This document shows, piece by piece, positions 42,632 through 51,476 of a stretch of 64,000 bases of DNA; positions within the stretch are counted from its first letter, which is position 1; each line of letters opens with the position of its first letter. The DNA is taken from assembly GCA_965226185.1 (NCBI GenBank), contig CBDDCT010000004.1, positions 186,001-250,000 of the forward strand, in the 5' to 3' direction. Both the position numbers and the translations under genes were made by a program. This DNA comes from CBDCYS01 sp965226185. GTDB lineage: Bacteria; Acidobacteriota; Terriglobia; Bryobacterales; UBA6623. The notes beneath the pieces are model-generated. The model worked only from the letters and a program-made list of their open reading frames with translations. It ran no database searches and was not told the origin of the DNA.

Positions 42632-44392
42632 GCCGCCAGGGGCCATTTGGGGGACCCCCGAAAACATGGGGTAATAAGGTAGGCTGGCAAAGATTTCAGC
42701 TTCGCCAGTCAACCCCAAGGAGGTCACCCAAATGGTTACCAAGCGAAAACAGCATAGCTCCCGAAGGCCCGTCAAACAAGGCCGGGGCGCGAGGGCCCCG
42801 CGGCCCAATAAAATCGGGGCTGCCACGCCTTATCACTTCCGCGGCAAGAATCTGACTCCCTACGGCGGCTTGCTGCCCGTCGCCACCCTGCTCGAAAAAC
42901 TCGGCTTCCAGGCGCTGCTGGAAGAAACCATCACGAACAAACGAATCACCCGTGTGATGAGCCTCTACCAGTTTGTGCTGGCCCTCGTGCTGGGCCTCTA
43001 TGTCGGCTTTGCGCGGCTGAACCAACTCCGCTTCATCGCCCGCGACCCCATCTTGACCGGCATCTTGCAAGTGACGCGTCTGCCGCCGCAGTCCACGCTG
43101 TGGCGCTTTCTGGCCTCGCTGCACCTCAACGTGGCGAAGCAGATCCTTTCCATTCAGCGCCAGCTGCGGGAACGAGTCTGGGCCGCGGCCCAGGTGAAAT
43201 TGGAGACGGTGACGCTGGACACCGACACCACCGTGCACACGCTCTACGGCCGCCAGATGGGCGGGCGCAAGAGTTACAACCCCAAGAACAAGGGCAAGCG
43301 CAGCTACCAGCCGATACTGACTTTCCTGGCCGAGACGCGCGAATACCTGATGGGCGGGTTGCGCAACGGCGACCGGCCCACGGGCCGGCAGATCGCCGCC
43401 CACCTCGAGAGCGCCTTTCGGGCTTTGCCGCACGGCGTGAAGAAAATCCTGGCGCGGGCCGATTCCGGGTTTTATTGCTGGGAGGCGGTGGAGGCCTATG
43501 AAAAGGCGGCTTGTCAGTTCGTCATCGTGGCGCGCAAGACCAGGCGGCTGGTCGAGCAGTTGCAGCAAGCGGCCTGGAAGCCCTCGCCCCACAGCGATGC
43601 GGATGCGGAATGCGAATTCCTCTACCAGCCGCAGGGCTGGGCGCGGGCCTGTCGTTTCCTGGCGCTGCGTTACGAAAACGAACCCGCGGCCGGCGCGGCC
43701 GAGCAATACCAGCTGTTTGCCACCAGCGCTTACACCTACCGCGTGTTTGTCACCAACCTGGCCGAACCGATCGCGGCGGTGGTGTGGTTTTACAATCAGC
43801 GCGCCGCAGCCGAGAACCTCATCAAGGAGGCCAACAACGACGCCGGGCTGGCGGCCCATCCCTCGCGCCGCTTTGACATGAACCGCAATCACTTTCAGCT
43901 GGCCATGCTGGCCTACAACCTCAACTGCTGGCTGCTGCTGTTCAACCGCGAAGCCCAAGCCAGCGTGGAGACACTGCGGCACACCACCCTGGCGACGGCG
44001 CGGCTGCGCTTTCTGTTCGTGGCGGCCAAGATCTGGCGGCACGCCGGCAGAACGGGTGTCAGCTACAGCGATCATTATGAGGAAAAGGGCCTGTTTGAAC
44101 GGCTGATGCGGCGGCTGCGGGCGATGGGGCCACCGGGATCGAGCTTCGCGCCGGTGGTGGAGGGTGCGCTGAGTTGAGGGGCGCTCCATGCATAAAATTT
44201 CATGCACTCGCCGCAACGTACTGGGAACACGCCGCTTGCCCGCCCGCTTTTGCCCGCCGGGATTGGCAGGCGGCTCAAACAGGGAGGGAAACAGAGGAAA
44301 AGACGACTTGCTAAATCACTGAGTTGACACGACTGCCGCTACCGCCACAACTCCATCGGCGATGGCTACGCCGAATCTGTGCATAATTCAGG
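42592..44392 (+). mobile_element. IS1380-family insertion sequence, copy B (1,801 bp)
   Basis: Same element as copy A in the opposite orientation. Inverted repeats lie at 42592-42605 and 44379-44392, with 5-bp target duplications TTTAA (42587-42591 and 44393-44397). Length is identical to copy A, and the encoded transposase is identical over all 481 residues. Inserted in the linker of the HAD-UbiA fusion gene. Confidence 0.95.
42732..44177 (+). CDS. IS1380-family DDE transposase (copy B)
   Basis: 481 residues, identical to the copy A protein; same catalytic motifs (LDTDTT, ARADSGFY, AAENLIKEAN). Frame intact, read in the direction of the interrupted gene. A good AAGGAGG ribosome binding site stands about 10 bases before ATG 42732. 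Confidence 0.94.
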   Translation: MVTKRKQHSSRRPVKQGRGARAPRPNKIGAATPYHFRGKNLTPYGGLLPVATLLEKLGFQALLEETITNKRITRVMSLYQFVLALVLGLYVGFARLNQLRFIARDPILTGILQVTRLPPQSTLWRFLASLHLNVAKQILSIQRQLRERVWAAAQVKLETVTLDTDTTVHTLYGRQMGGRKSYNPKNKGKRSYQPILTFLAETREYLMGGLRNGDRPTGRQIAAHLESAFRALPHGVKKILARADSGFYCWEAVEAYEKAACQFVIVARKTRRLVEQLQQAAWKPSPHSDADAECEFLYQPQGWARACRFLALRYENEPAAGAAEQYQLFATSAYTYRVFVTNLAEPIAAVVWFYNQRAAAENLIKEANNDAGLAAHPSRRFDMNRNHFQLAMLAYNLNCWLLLFNREAQASVETLRHTTLATARLRFLFVAAKIWRHAGRTGVSYSDHYEEKGLFERLMRRLRAMGPPGSSFAPVVEGALS

Positions 44393-45280
44393 TTTAAGAC
44401 GTCCTGACATCTGGGAACACTGCTTCGCGCCCTGCGAATTCATCAGTGGGCAAAGAACGTGTTGGTCTTTCTCCCCGCCATGGCGGGACATCAGATTCTG
44501 AAGTTCCAAGTCCTGCTGCCGCTCGTGATAGCGTTTTTCGCTCTATCGCTGATGGCCTCCGCGCTGTACCTTCTTAATGACGCCTGCGATTTGCGGACGG
44601 ACCGCCGGCACCCAACGAAACGCCAACGACCGCTTGCCAGCGGAAAGCTTTCTCTACAAACCGCAATACTGGTCGGTACCGGGTTATTTCTCGCGTCGCT
44701 CGCTGTCGCCGCTCTTTTGCCTGGGTTGGTTTGGCAACTTCTGATCTGCTATGCATTTGGTTCTGTTGTCTATTCCCTGTACCTCAAGCGGAAACATTTG
44801 ATGGATGTTTTTACACTCGTGAGTTTTTACGAACTGCGTCTGTTGATAGGCCACGAGTCGAGTGGTGTCAAGTATTCATACTGGTTTCTCATGTTTTTTG
44901 GTTTTATGTTCCTGGGCTTGGCATTGCTGAAGCGTCATAACGAAGCATTGTTGGTTACTGAAGGGAAACCAGATGACGTACCAGGACGACCTTACTCACG
45001 GTCTGAAAGCTCAATACTTTCAATGATCGGGATCAGTTGCGGTATCGCTGCGGTGTTAATCCTGGCATTGTATGTTCATTCGGGCGAAGTCCAGCTCGTA
45101 TACCAGAACCCCTACTATTTGGCGGCGTGGTTTCCCATCATATTGTTTTTGTTGTCGCGCATGTGGACTTCAGCCGCCCGAGAGCAGCTCGATCAAGACC
45201 CAGTAGTTCATCTTCTCAAAGATCCCATCACCTACTGGCTCACTGCACTCGGAGGGATCGTCGCCTATTTAGCGGTTTAA
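44393..45280 (+). pseudogene. UbiA prenyltransferase half of the HAD-UbiA fusion
   Basis: From 44408 the frame reads H-L-G-T-L-L-R-A-L-R-I-H-Q-W-A-K-N-V-L-V-F-L, the N-terminal pattern of UbiA domains fused to HAD. It continues with the Asp motif LYLLNDACDLRTDRRHPTKRQRPLASG and further membrane helices to 45280. The second Asp-rich motif is less clear. With IS copy B removed, this frame is the same as that of the HAD half, but a TGA at 44405-44407 lies between them. A truncated UbiA-only product could start at TTG 44459. The likely substrate is a polyprenyl phosphate, unproven. Confidence 0.85.
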
Positions 45281-45292
45281 ACCACTGTCCAT

Positions 45293-45949
45293 ATGACCCC
45301 AACCGCGATTTCGTCTCTTGCGAGGGATCTTTACAAGCGCGCTTCAGTGGTTAACTGCTGGCTTCAGGCCGGCAGACCCTACATTTGTCCTTTCGATGTT
45401 CTAATTTCGCACGTGCCCGCCAGCTCCTCGGTGCTGGACATCGGCACTGGCGCTGGTCTATTTCTGGGGCTGCTGGCAATTCGACAAAAGATCTCCGAGG
45501 GCGTCGGGCTTGACAGCAGTTTTGCTGCGATACGGGTTGCACGAGTAATGGCCAAGCGCGTCGAAGAGTTGGGTTTTCCAACTCGACTGACCTTTGAGCA
45601 GATTAGCGTAGGTGATCCCTGGCCGGCGGCGCGCTTCGACGTGGTCAGTTTGATAGACGTGATGCACCATGTTGAGCAAAGTCAACGGCGCGTCGTGTTC
45701 CGGCAAGCCCTTTCGTGCCTGCGGCCAAGGGGCCTATTGATTTATAAAGACATCAGCGAACGCCCTCGTTGGCGCTTTTGGGCCAATCGCTTACACGATC
45801 TAATTGTCGCCCGTGAATGGATCGACGTCTTACCGATCCGGCAGGTCGAGGACTGGGCCTCGGCCGACAACTTGGAGCTCAAGCACACTGCCTATGTGGA
45901 GCGTCTTTGGTATGGACACGATCTCCGGGTCTGGTCAAACGCTACCTAG
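45293..45949 (+). CDS. SAM-dependent methyltransferase (class I)
   Basis: A 218-residue protein. Motif I is VLDIGTGAGLFLGLLA (residues about 49-64), followed by GVGLDSS and the motif FDVVSLIDVMHHVEQ with LRPRGLLIYKDISERP. It starts 12 bases after the UbiA stop and probably belongs to the same transcript. The pair could make a methylated prenyl-linked lipid; that is a guess. Substrate unknown. Confidence 0.8.
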   Translation: MTPTAISSLARDLYKRASVVNCWLQAGRPYICPFDVLISHVPASSSVLDIGTGAGLFLGLLAIRQKISEGVGLDSSFAAIRVARVMAKRVEELGFPTRLTFEQISVGDPWPAARFDVVSLIDVMHHVEQSQRRVVFRQALSCLRPRGLLIYKDISERPRWRFWANRLHDLIVAREWIDVLPIRQVEDWASADNLELKHTAYVERLWYGHDLRVWSNAT

Positions 45950-45951
45950 AG

Positions 45952-46250
45952 TCACAACTGTGCAAGCAACCGTGACAGCCGTTCGCCCCGCTCGCTGCGT
46001 AACCGTGACAGCCGTTTGCCCCGCTCCCGGCGCAGCCGTCGCCGGTTGCCATACACCGCTTGTTGTTCGATCCGCTTGCCGCACCACTTGCGCCGCCCGC
46101 TGTCCGGCTCATTTATGTAAGAACGCATCTCCAGCGCCGCGAGCCAGCACAAGGCCGCCGTGAAGAGGCACACGCTGCTGGATCTGCACGGCAATATTCC
46201 CGCGTTTATCCGCCTTACTGCAGGCCAGGCGCATTTTTTAACCGGGCAGC
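45952..46250. pseudogene. Relics of two transposases
   Basis: On the plus strand 46142-46250 reads S-Q-H-K-A-A-V-K-R-H-T-L-L-D-L-H-G-N-I-P-A-F-I, a block of IS4-type transposases (KAAVKxHTLLDLRGNIP). On the minus strand about 45952-46090 reads VYGNRRRLRRERGKRLSRL...ERGERLSRLLAQL, which resembles the C-terminal motif of IS1182/IS5-like transposases. The two copies of CCGTGACAGCCGTT (45970-45983 and 46003-46016) lie in it. Neither is intact. Confidence 0.6.
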
Positions 46251-46256
46251 AGTGTT

Positions 46257-46478
46257 ATGATGTCTAAAGCCGAGAAGCGGCTCCCCCCGCCTAAAGTCTC
46301 CGCGCCGGCCGCGACTATGAGTCTATTCTGGACCGTCTGGTTTCCCCTCCTCCTCATGGGCGTTATTTTTTATGGGTACAACTCCGGTGGCTTTATCGGG
46401 GAGTGGATTCAGGGTCTCGTCGACCCGCTGCTGTGGTTAGGCAGCACGATCCTCAACTTCATCTTCGGCGTTTTTTGA
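46257..46478 (+). CDS. Small single-pass or two-pass membrane protein
   Basis: A 73-residue protein: a charged, proline-rich N-terminus, then hydrophobic helices (SLFWTVWFPLLLMGVIFYGY; LVDPLLWLGSTILNFIFGVF). ATG 46257 overlaps the end of an IS relic and has no clear ribosome binding site. ATG 46317, giving only the membrane part, is an alternative. Function unknown. Confidence 0.5.
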   Translation: MMSKAEKRLPPPKVSAPAATMSLFWTVWFPLLLMGVIFYGYNSGGFIGEWIQGLVDPLLWLGSTILNFIFGVF

Positions 46479-46499
46479 GGCCCGATCCGTGCCTGGGCG

Positions 46500-47180
46500 C
46501 TAGAAGACCCTCTTCGTCAGCTTCGGGATCTGAAAACGTCCGGTGTCGGACACCGCCATGACCGCCATCACGCCTGCCTGAATTGGATCGGTGACGACAA
46601 GGTCCGCCGCCTCGGGCGCCGCCCCGGCCATGTTGAGGGATACGACCAGCAGACCCTTTTGCCTGACTTCCCGCACGGCCTCTTCGATTTCCCCGCCCAT
46701 CAAGGCCCCGGCCAGCACGATGGCGCGAGCGCGCGGAAGCCGGGCGACGGCTCGCACAGCCTCCGCCAACTCCGCCTCGCCGACCAGCGGAATGGTATCC
46801 ACCGAGATGCGCTCCCCGCGGAGATTGTGACGGTCCGCCTCGGAAACCGCGCCTACGGCGACCTGGCCCACCTGAGCTCCCCCGCCAATAATGATGATTC
46901 GCTTACCGAAGACCTTCTTGAGGGTTCGTGTCTCTTCGACGCGGACCACGCCAGGCAGAGCCCTAAGTTGCTCGATCAAAGCAGCTGGGGCGTCGATCCC
47001 CGCAATCTCAAAAAACACGGACTCGACCGGTTTCTGGCTGTCGAGGATGGCAACCCAGGTAATGTCGCCGCCGGCCTTAGCAATAATGCCCGTCAGCTCA
47101 TGAAGAGCTCCCCGCTCGTTGTTGACCTCAATGGACAGAGCAAGCGACTCTTGATCTTGTCCCGAATTCGAATGTGCCAT
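46500..47180 (-). CDS. ACT-domain protein (DUF5612-like)
   Basis: A 226-residue protein. An ACT domain opens it (LALSIEVNNERGALHELTGIIAKAGGDITWVAIL) and a C-terminal Rossmann-like half follows (KRIIIIGGGAQVGQVAVGAV, ARAIVLAGALMGGEIEEAVRE). ACT plus DUF5612 proteins are thought to be regulatory or ligand-binding; no reaction is known. I use ATG 47180 because the ACT domain starts there. An in-frame ATG at 47294 would add 38 residues without visible homology. Confidence 0.7.
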   Translation of the reverse strand: MAHSNSGQDQESLALSIEVNNERGALHELTGIIAKAGGDITWVAILDSQKPVESVFFEIAGIDAPAALIEQLRALPGVVRVEETRTLKKVFGKRIIIIGGGAQVGQVAVGAVSEADRHNLRGERISVDTIPLVGEAELAEAVRAVARLPRARAIVLAGALMGGEIEEAVREVRQKGLLVVSLNMAGAAPEAADLVVTDPIQAGVMAVMAVSDTGRFQIPKLTKRVF

Positions 47181-47483
47181 GTGAGCGAACAGGTTAGTGC
47201 AAGCAGCGGGAGAAACTCGGCTCAAACGAGAACTTAGGTGCTGAGCGGTATTCGAGGGCGGCTGCCGCCTATCAGTATACCGATGCATCTCCATGTGTCC
47301 GTCGGGTTTTCTCGCTGATCCGCTCTGGTTTCCGGCTCCGGCGGAAACCCTTCCAGCCTCGATCCCGCCAAGCCTATTGCTGTCGCCTGCCCCCGATATA
47401 GACTAATAGACTAACGGACCCGGAAATCCCGTTTGGCGCGCGATACAATAATCCCAAACGGAACACAGGAGGAAATCCAGCTT
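47181..47483. other. Intergenic region, no gene seen
   Basis: About 300 bases between divergent genes. A strong AGGAGG precedes the next gene at 47467; otherwise only a short direct repeat ATAGACTAATAGACTAA near 47397. Confidence 0.45.
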
Positions 47484-48869
47484 ATGCCGGCCATCCAGGG
47501 ACACGCCAAGCAGGGCAGACGTCAATTCGTGAGAACCGCGGCCGCTGCCGTCGCCACGGCGCAATTCCCAATCCTCGGCGCGAACGATCGCATCAACCTC
47601 GCGGTCGTGGGGTTGGGGGGGCGCGGCGGGAATCATGTTGACTATTACTCGACATTGAGTTCGGAGTGCCGTCTGGCCGCCATTTGCGATGTCAATCAAG
47701 CGGCCCGCGAGCGCGGCACGGCGCAGGTGCGGAAGCTTAACGACTATGCTCCCAAGAACTATTCCGATATGCGGCGGTTGTTTGAAGACAAGGACATCGA
47801 CGCCGTGTCGATCACTACGCCGAATCATTGGCACGCGCTGGCCACGATCTGGGCCTGCCAAGCCGGCAAGGACGTCTACGTAGAGAAGCCGGCCAGCCAC
47901 AACGTGTTCGAAGGACGCCAGATGGTGGCCGCCGCCCGCAAGTATAAGCGCATGGTGCAAGTGGGTTCGCAAAGCCGCTCGATCGCCCATAAGATGCGCG
48001 CCATCGAATTGCTGCGGGAAGGCGCCATCGGCCAGGTTTACCATGCCCGCGCACTCTGTTTCCGGCGGCGCTTTTCGATTGGCCATACACCGGACACAGC
48101 CGTTCCTCCGGGCCTTAACTGGGAGCAATTTCTTGGGCCGGCGCAGTGGAGGCCCTACAGCGAAAACAGGTTTGCCTACAACTGGCACTGGTTTTGGGAC
48201 ACCGGTAACGGCGACATCGGCAACCAAGGCGTGCACGAAATGGACATCTCCCTGTGGGGGCTGGGCCGCACGGGATGGCCGCGTTCGGTGTCCTCGATCG
48301 GCGGAAAGTTCGTGTGGAAGGACGACCAGGAAACGCCCAACACCCAGAACACAACCTTTGATTTCGGCGACGCGCAAATGAGCTTCGACTGCCGCAATCT
48401 TCCTACCCCGCCGGAAGGCTTGGCCGCCATGCGCGGCCCCAATTACGGCGGCAGCATCTTTTTTGGCAGTGTCGGGTTTCTGATGGTTGACGCCCGAGGC
48501 TTCCAGCTCTACGAGAGCGCGGCGGGCAGCCCGAGTGGCGCGGAGGTGCGTGGCGCCGGCGCCGGCGGCAGGGACAAGTACGAGCTGAAGATGGAGGGAA
48601 AAGTCGAGGAACCGCGCGGTGCGGAGACAACTCCCCACATGAAGAACTTCTTCGACGCCATCCGCAAGCGCGACCATACGATTCTTCGGGCGGAAGTCGA
48701 GATCGGAGCACGCTCGGCAGCCTACTGCCATCTCGCCAACACCGCCTACAGGGTGGGCCGCACGCTGAGAATGGCCCAGTCCACGGGACGTTTCATTGGA
48801 GAAGAAGAGGCCAACGCTTTGCTCACCCGCAACTATCGGGCCCCCTACGTGGTGCCCGAATCGGTGTAG
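47484..48869 (+). CDS. Gfo/Idh/MocA-family oxidoreductase with Tat signal
   Basis: A 461-residue NAD(P)-dependent oxidoreductase of sugars or sugar acids, probably exported (RRQFVRTAAAAVATAQF). The dinucleotide site is NLAVVGLGGRGGNHV, followed by AAICDVN; the family motif EKPASHNVFEGRQM contains the catalytic-region Lys. A GNGDIGNQGVHEMDISLWGLG block with His follows. The start is ATG 47484, with AGGAGG 11 bases upstream. Typical of polysaccharide-degrading soil and marine bacteria. Substrate unknown. Confidence 0.87.
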   Translation: MPAIQGHAKQGRRQFVRTAAAAVATAQFPILGANDRINLAVVGLGGRGGNHVDYYSTLSSECRLAAICDVNQAARERGTAQVRKLNDYAPKNYSDMRRLFEDKDIDAVSITTPNHWHALATIWACQAGKDVYVEKPASHNVFEGRQMVAAARKYKRMVQVGSQSRSIAHKMRAIELLREGAIGQVYHARALCFRRRFSIGHTPDTAVPPGLNWEQFLGPAQWRPYSENRFAYNWHWFWDTGNGDIGNQGVHEMDISLWGLGRTGWPRSVSSIGGKFVWKDDQETPNTQNTTFDFGDAQMSFDCRNLPTPPEGLAAMRGPNYGGSIFFGSVGFLMVDARGFQLYESAAGSPSGAEVRGAGAGGRDKYELKMEGKVEEPRGAETTPHMKNFFDAIRKRDHTILRAEVEIGARSAAYCHLANTAYRVGRTLRMAQSTGRFIGEEEANALLTRNYRAPYVVPESV

Positions 48870-48877
48870 ACAGACTG

Positions 48878-49003
48878 GGTCCTGAACAGAGCCGCGCCCG
48901 CAAGGGTGCGGTCGAAGGTAGTCAGTTGCGTCGAGACCGCCAACAGAATGCGGTCGCCGCCAGACTGGACCGCACCCTTGCGGGCGCGGCTCTGTTCAGG
49001 ACC
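48878..49003. repeat. Perfect 36-bp inverted repeat with 54-base loop (paired REP-like element)
   Basis: The arm at 48878-48913 is the exact reverse complement of 48968-49003. Each arm contains its own small hairpin (CCGCGCCC/GGGTGCGG type), so it looks like two REP units facing each other. CAGACTGG precedes both arms on the plus strand. It fills the gap between two sugar-metabolism genes. There is no T-tract, so it is not a simple terminator. Confidence 0.9.
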
Positions 49004-49024
49004 ATAATACAAAGGAGGACCACC

Positions 49025-50089
49025 ATGAAAACCACCCGCCGTGCGCTGGTGATGGGCGCCTCGGCCGCCCCGTTCCTTTCCGCTGATTCAGTAGCGAAAG
49101 CGCCGAAAACAGCCTGGAATCCCAAAATCTCCGAGAACCTGGCCGATGTCGAGCCTGCAACCTTGCGATGGCTCAAGCAACTCGGCTGCAAGCATGTCAT
49201 CTTTCAGGGGACCAGTCGCGTGGACAGCTCCCAAAAAGGTTACTGGAGCGTCGACGACGTCCGGCCACACAAGAAAAATTGCGACGACGCCGGGATGATC
49301 CTCGAGTCGATGATGATTCCGATCGAGTTCTACTGGAAAGCCCGCCTCGGTGAGCCCGGCCGCGACCGGGAAATCGACAACGTCATCCGAACCATCCAAG
49401 CCGCCGGAAAAGCAGGCGTGCCCATGATGGAGTGGCGCTTCTGGCCCGATTTCTACTGGGACGAGCGGGTGGGTTACTACGCCGTCAAAGGGCGCGGCGA
49501 GGCCGGGTTCAGGGGGTTCGACTACAGCCGTGTCGCGGACAAAGGCCCGTTCCCCGAGATCGGTGAAGTGAGTGAAGGCGAAATGTGGAGACGCTTCCTT
49601 TACTTCACCAAGCCAGTCGTCGAGGCGGCCGAGAAAGCCGGCGTGCAGCTCACGATGCATCCCAACGACCCGCCCGTGAAAAACATGCGCGGGGTGGCGC
49701 GGATCTTCCACCACACGGACGGCTTGCGGCGGCTGATCAAGGAGATCCCGAGCCCCAACAACGGCATCACGTTTTGCCAGGGAACGATCACCGAGATGGG
49801 CGTCGATGTACTCAAGGAGATTCGATATTTCGCCGGACTCAACCGCATCAAGCTGGTTCACTTTCGGTCGGTGCGGGGCACTGTTCCCCAATACACCGAG
49901 GTCTTCGTCGACGAGGGCGACATTGACATGCTTCAGGCGATGAAAACGTACCGCGACGCGGGTTACGAGGGGTCTTTTGTGTCCGATCATACCCCCCGCG
50001 TCGAAGGCGACACCCCTTGGGGTCACATCGGCCGATCCTTTACGCACGGCTACATGAGGGGGCTCGTGCAAGCGGTCAACGCGATGTAA
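49025..50089 (+). CDS. Mannonate dehydratase-like protein with Tat signal
   Basis: A 354-residue protein beginning with a twin-arginine-type signal (MKTTRRALVMGASAAPFLSA). The TIM-barrel part resembles UxuA-type D-mannonate dehydratases: CDDAGMILESMMIPIEF, GVQLTMHPNDPPVKNMRGVARIF, FCQGTITEMGVDVLKEIRYF, NRIKLVHFRSVRG, YEGSFVSDHTPRVEGD. It would remove water from a sugar acid; cellular site and substrate are not certain. The start is ATG 49025 with a perfect AAAGGAGG. It pairs with the oxidoreductase upstream (47484). Confidence 0.78.
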   Translation: MKTTRRALVMGASAAPFLSADSVAKAPKTAWNPKISENLADVEPATLRWLKQLGCKHVIFQGTSRVDSSQKGYWSVDDVRPHKKNCDDAGMILESMMIPIEFYWKARLGEPGRDREIDNVIRTIQAAGKAGVPMMEWRFWPDFYWDERVGYYAVKGRGEAGFRGFDYSRVADKGPFPEIGEVSEGEMWRRFLYFTKPVVEAAEKAGVQLTMHPNDPPVKNMRGVARIFHHTDGLRRLIKEIPSPNNGITFCQGTITEMGVDVLKEIRYFAGLNRIKLVHFRSVRGTVPQYTEVFVDEGDIDMLQAMKTYRDAGYEGSFVSDHTPRVEGDTPWGHIGRSFTHGYMRGLVQAVNAM

Positions 50090-50128
50090 GCTGGGCGTCA
50101 AGGCGCTTGGCCGCCTGCTTGGTGAGCT

Positions 50129-50300
50129 TCAATAGTTGCGGAAAGGCCCCCGCACCTCGGCATCGTTCATTTCCTTGCGCCAGGCCGCCCAGCGGGATTT
50201 CATTTTCTTCAACATTTGGGGCTGGGCCTCGGAGAGGTCGTTCTGCTCGCTGATGTCCTTGGACAGGTCGAAAAACCCGTTCCCTTCACCTGTATGACAG
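50129..50300 (-). pseudogene. C-terminal fragment of a sulfatase
   Basis: Reads G-E-G-N-G-F-F-D-L-S-K-D-I-S-E-Q-N-D-L-S, then W-A-A-W-R-K-E-M and a stop, the usual end of choline-sulfatase/arylsulfatase proteins. No sulfatase N-terminus is seen upstream on the minus strand; a REP half and IS110 follow instead. So only about 55 codons remain. The stop codon is at 50129-50131. Confidence 0.8.
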
Positions 50301-50326
50301 TCCAACTGCTAATGCCGACGCCTTTC

Positions 50327-50343
50327 GGAGCCGCGACCGTCAG
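50327..50343. repeat. Left half of a REP-like palindrome split by IS110
   Basis: GGAGCCGCGACCGTCAG ends at the element boundary; the other half, AGGGAGCGG, resumes at 51509-51517. Joined, it matches the REP copies at 51581-51605 (inverted) and 26020-26044. Confidence 0.75.
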
Positions 50344-50351
50344 CGACTATG

Positions 50352-51309
50352 TCAAGCACTTTGTGGAATCCACGTCCGATTGTCACGGATCATGGCGTTG
50401 AGGGCGACGATGAGTTTGCGGGCGACGGCGATGAGTGCGACCTGTTTGGGCTTGCCGGCGGCAAGTAGTCTCTGCCGAAATGCCGCCATGTGCGGGTCGC
50501 AACGAACGGCGGCTCGCGCCGCCATGTACAACGCTTTCCGGACGCGGCCTCGACCGCCGGCTATGGCGCGGCGTCCACGGTACTTACCGCTTTCACGGGC
50601 GACAGGCGCTAGCCCGGTTATCGCCCCAACTTCTTTTCCGGTCAGTTGTCCCAGCTCGGGCAGTTCGGCCACCAAAGCCCATGCGGTCTTGGGGCCCACG
50701 CCCGGCGCGGTGCGCAGCTGCGCGGCTCGCTCACGCTCGCCGGGCAGCTCGCGCAAGGCTTGTTCGACTTGCTCTTCGAGCCGGCCGATCTCCTCACTGA
50801 GTGAAGCGATCACACGCTCGACGCTTTCCAACACGACGGCACTTTCGAGTTTGTGTTTGCGGGTGCGCTGTTGGGCTCGCATCACAACCAGAGAGTCGAG
50901 ATGCCGCAGCAGCTCGCGCCAGGCGCGCGTCGCAAGGCTGGGTAAGCGTGTCGGCGCCGGCCGCAGCAGTTCGCCGAAGCGCGCCAATACGCCAGCGTCG
51001 AGTTTATCGGTCTTGGCCAGCAGTTCCAACGAGCGCGCGAAGTCGCGGACGCGTTTAGGATTCACCACGGCCACGGTCAATCCGGCGCTCTCCAATGCCG
51101 CCCAGAGCATCAGTTCGAGACCTCCGGTGGCTTCGATCACCACCAATTGCGGCTCGAATTCCGCTAGTTCAGCTGCCAACACGGCGAGATCCTTGACCCG
51201 CCGCGGCCTGCGGCCGCTGGGGTTTTCTTTTCTGTTGAGGATAAAAAAAATCGACATATTCTTTCGAAATATCGATGCCAACGGTAACGGTTGTAGAATC
51301 TATAGACAT
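50352..51309 (-). pseudogene. IS110-family DEDD transposase with a frameshift at a T8 run
   Basis: The N-terminus starts at ATG 51309 (MSIDSTTVTVGIDISKEYVDFF), carrying the first catalytic Asp in G-I-D-I-S-K. The rest (ILNRKENPSGRRP...KDLAVLAAELAEFEPQLVVIEATGG... to WIPQSA) is in another frame from about 51245. Joining needs one base fewer in the eight-T run at about 51243-51250. The C-terminal domain AAQLRTAPGVGPKTAWALVAELPELG...ITGLAPVARESGKYRGRRAI is the transposase_20 region with the active Ser region. Could be mutation, assembly error or programmed slippage. Confidence 0.88.
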
Positions 51310-51311
51310 GG

Positions 51312-51476
51312 TCGGAACACCCTTCCTTGTAGATACGGGCTCTTGGGCCCTGGCGACTATTCGGGTTCTTCGGCCGAGGCACGCGGCGCTGCTCCGGCTC
51401 ACGGACGGGCTCGAAGCCCAAGGGAGTACGGTCGAGCTAACGCCGCGTCACAAGGAGCCGGTTGCCACCGGCTCCT
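51312..51476 (-). ncRNA. Candidate IS110 bridge RNA
   Basis: On the transcribed strand (5' to 3'): hairpin GGAGCCGGT/ACCGGCTCC (51475-51454). Then a stem ACGCGGCG/CGCCGCGT (51448-51441 with 51388-51381) closes an internal loop. Its 5' side has CTCCCT (51426-51421) and its 3' side CCGTGAG (51404-51398), around a hairpin GGGCT-TCG-AGCCC (51419-51407). Then a stem GAACCC/GGGTGTTC closes a second loop. Its 5' side has ATAGTCGC (51360-51353) and its 3' side TACAAGG (51331-51325), around GGGC/GCCC. CTCCCT and CCGTGAG match the two REP target halves; ATAGTCGC and TACAAGG match the right and left element ends. About 165 nt, close to the known IS621 bridge RNA (177 nt as I recall). Not a database result. 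Confidence 0.72.
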
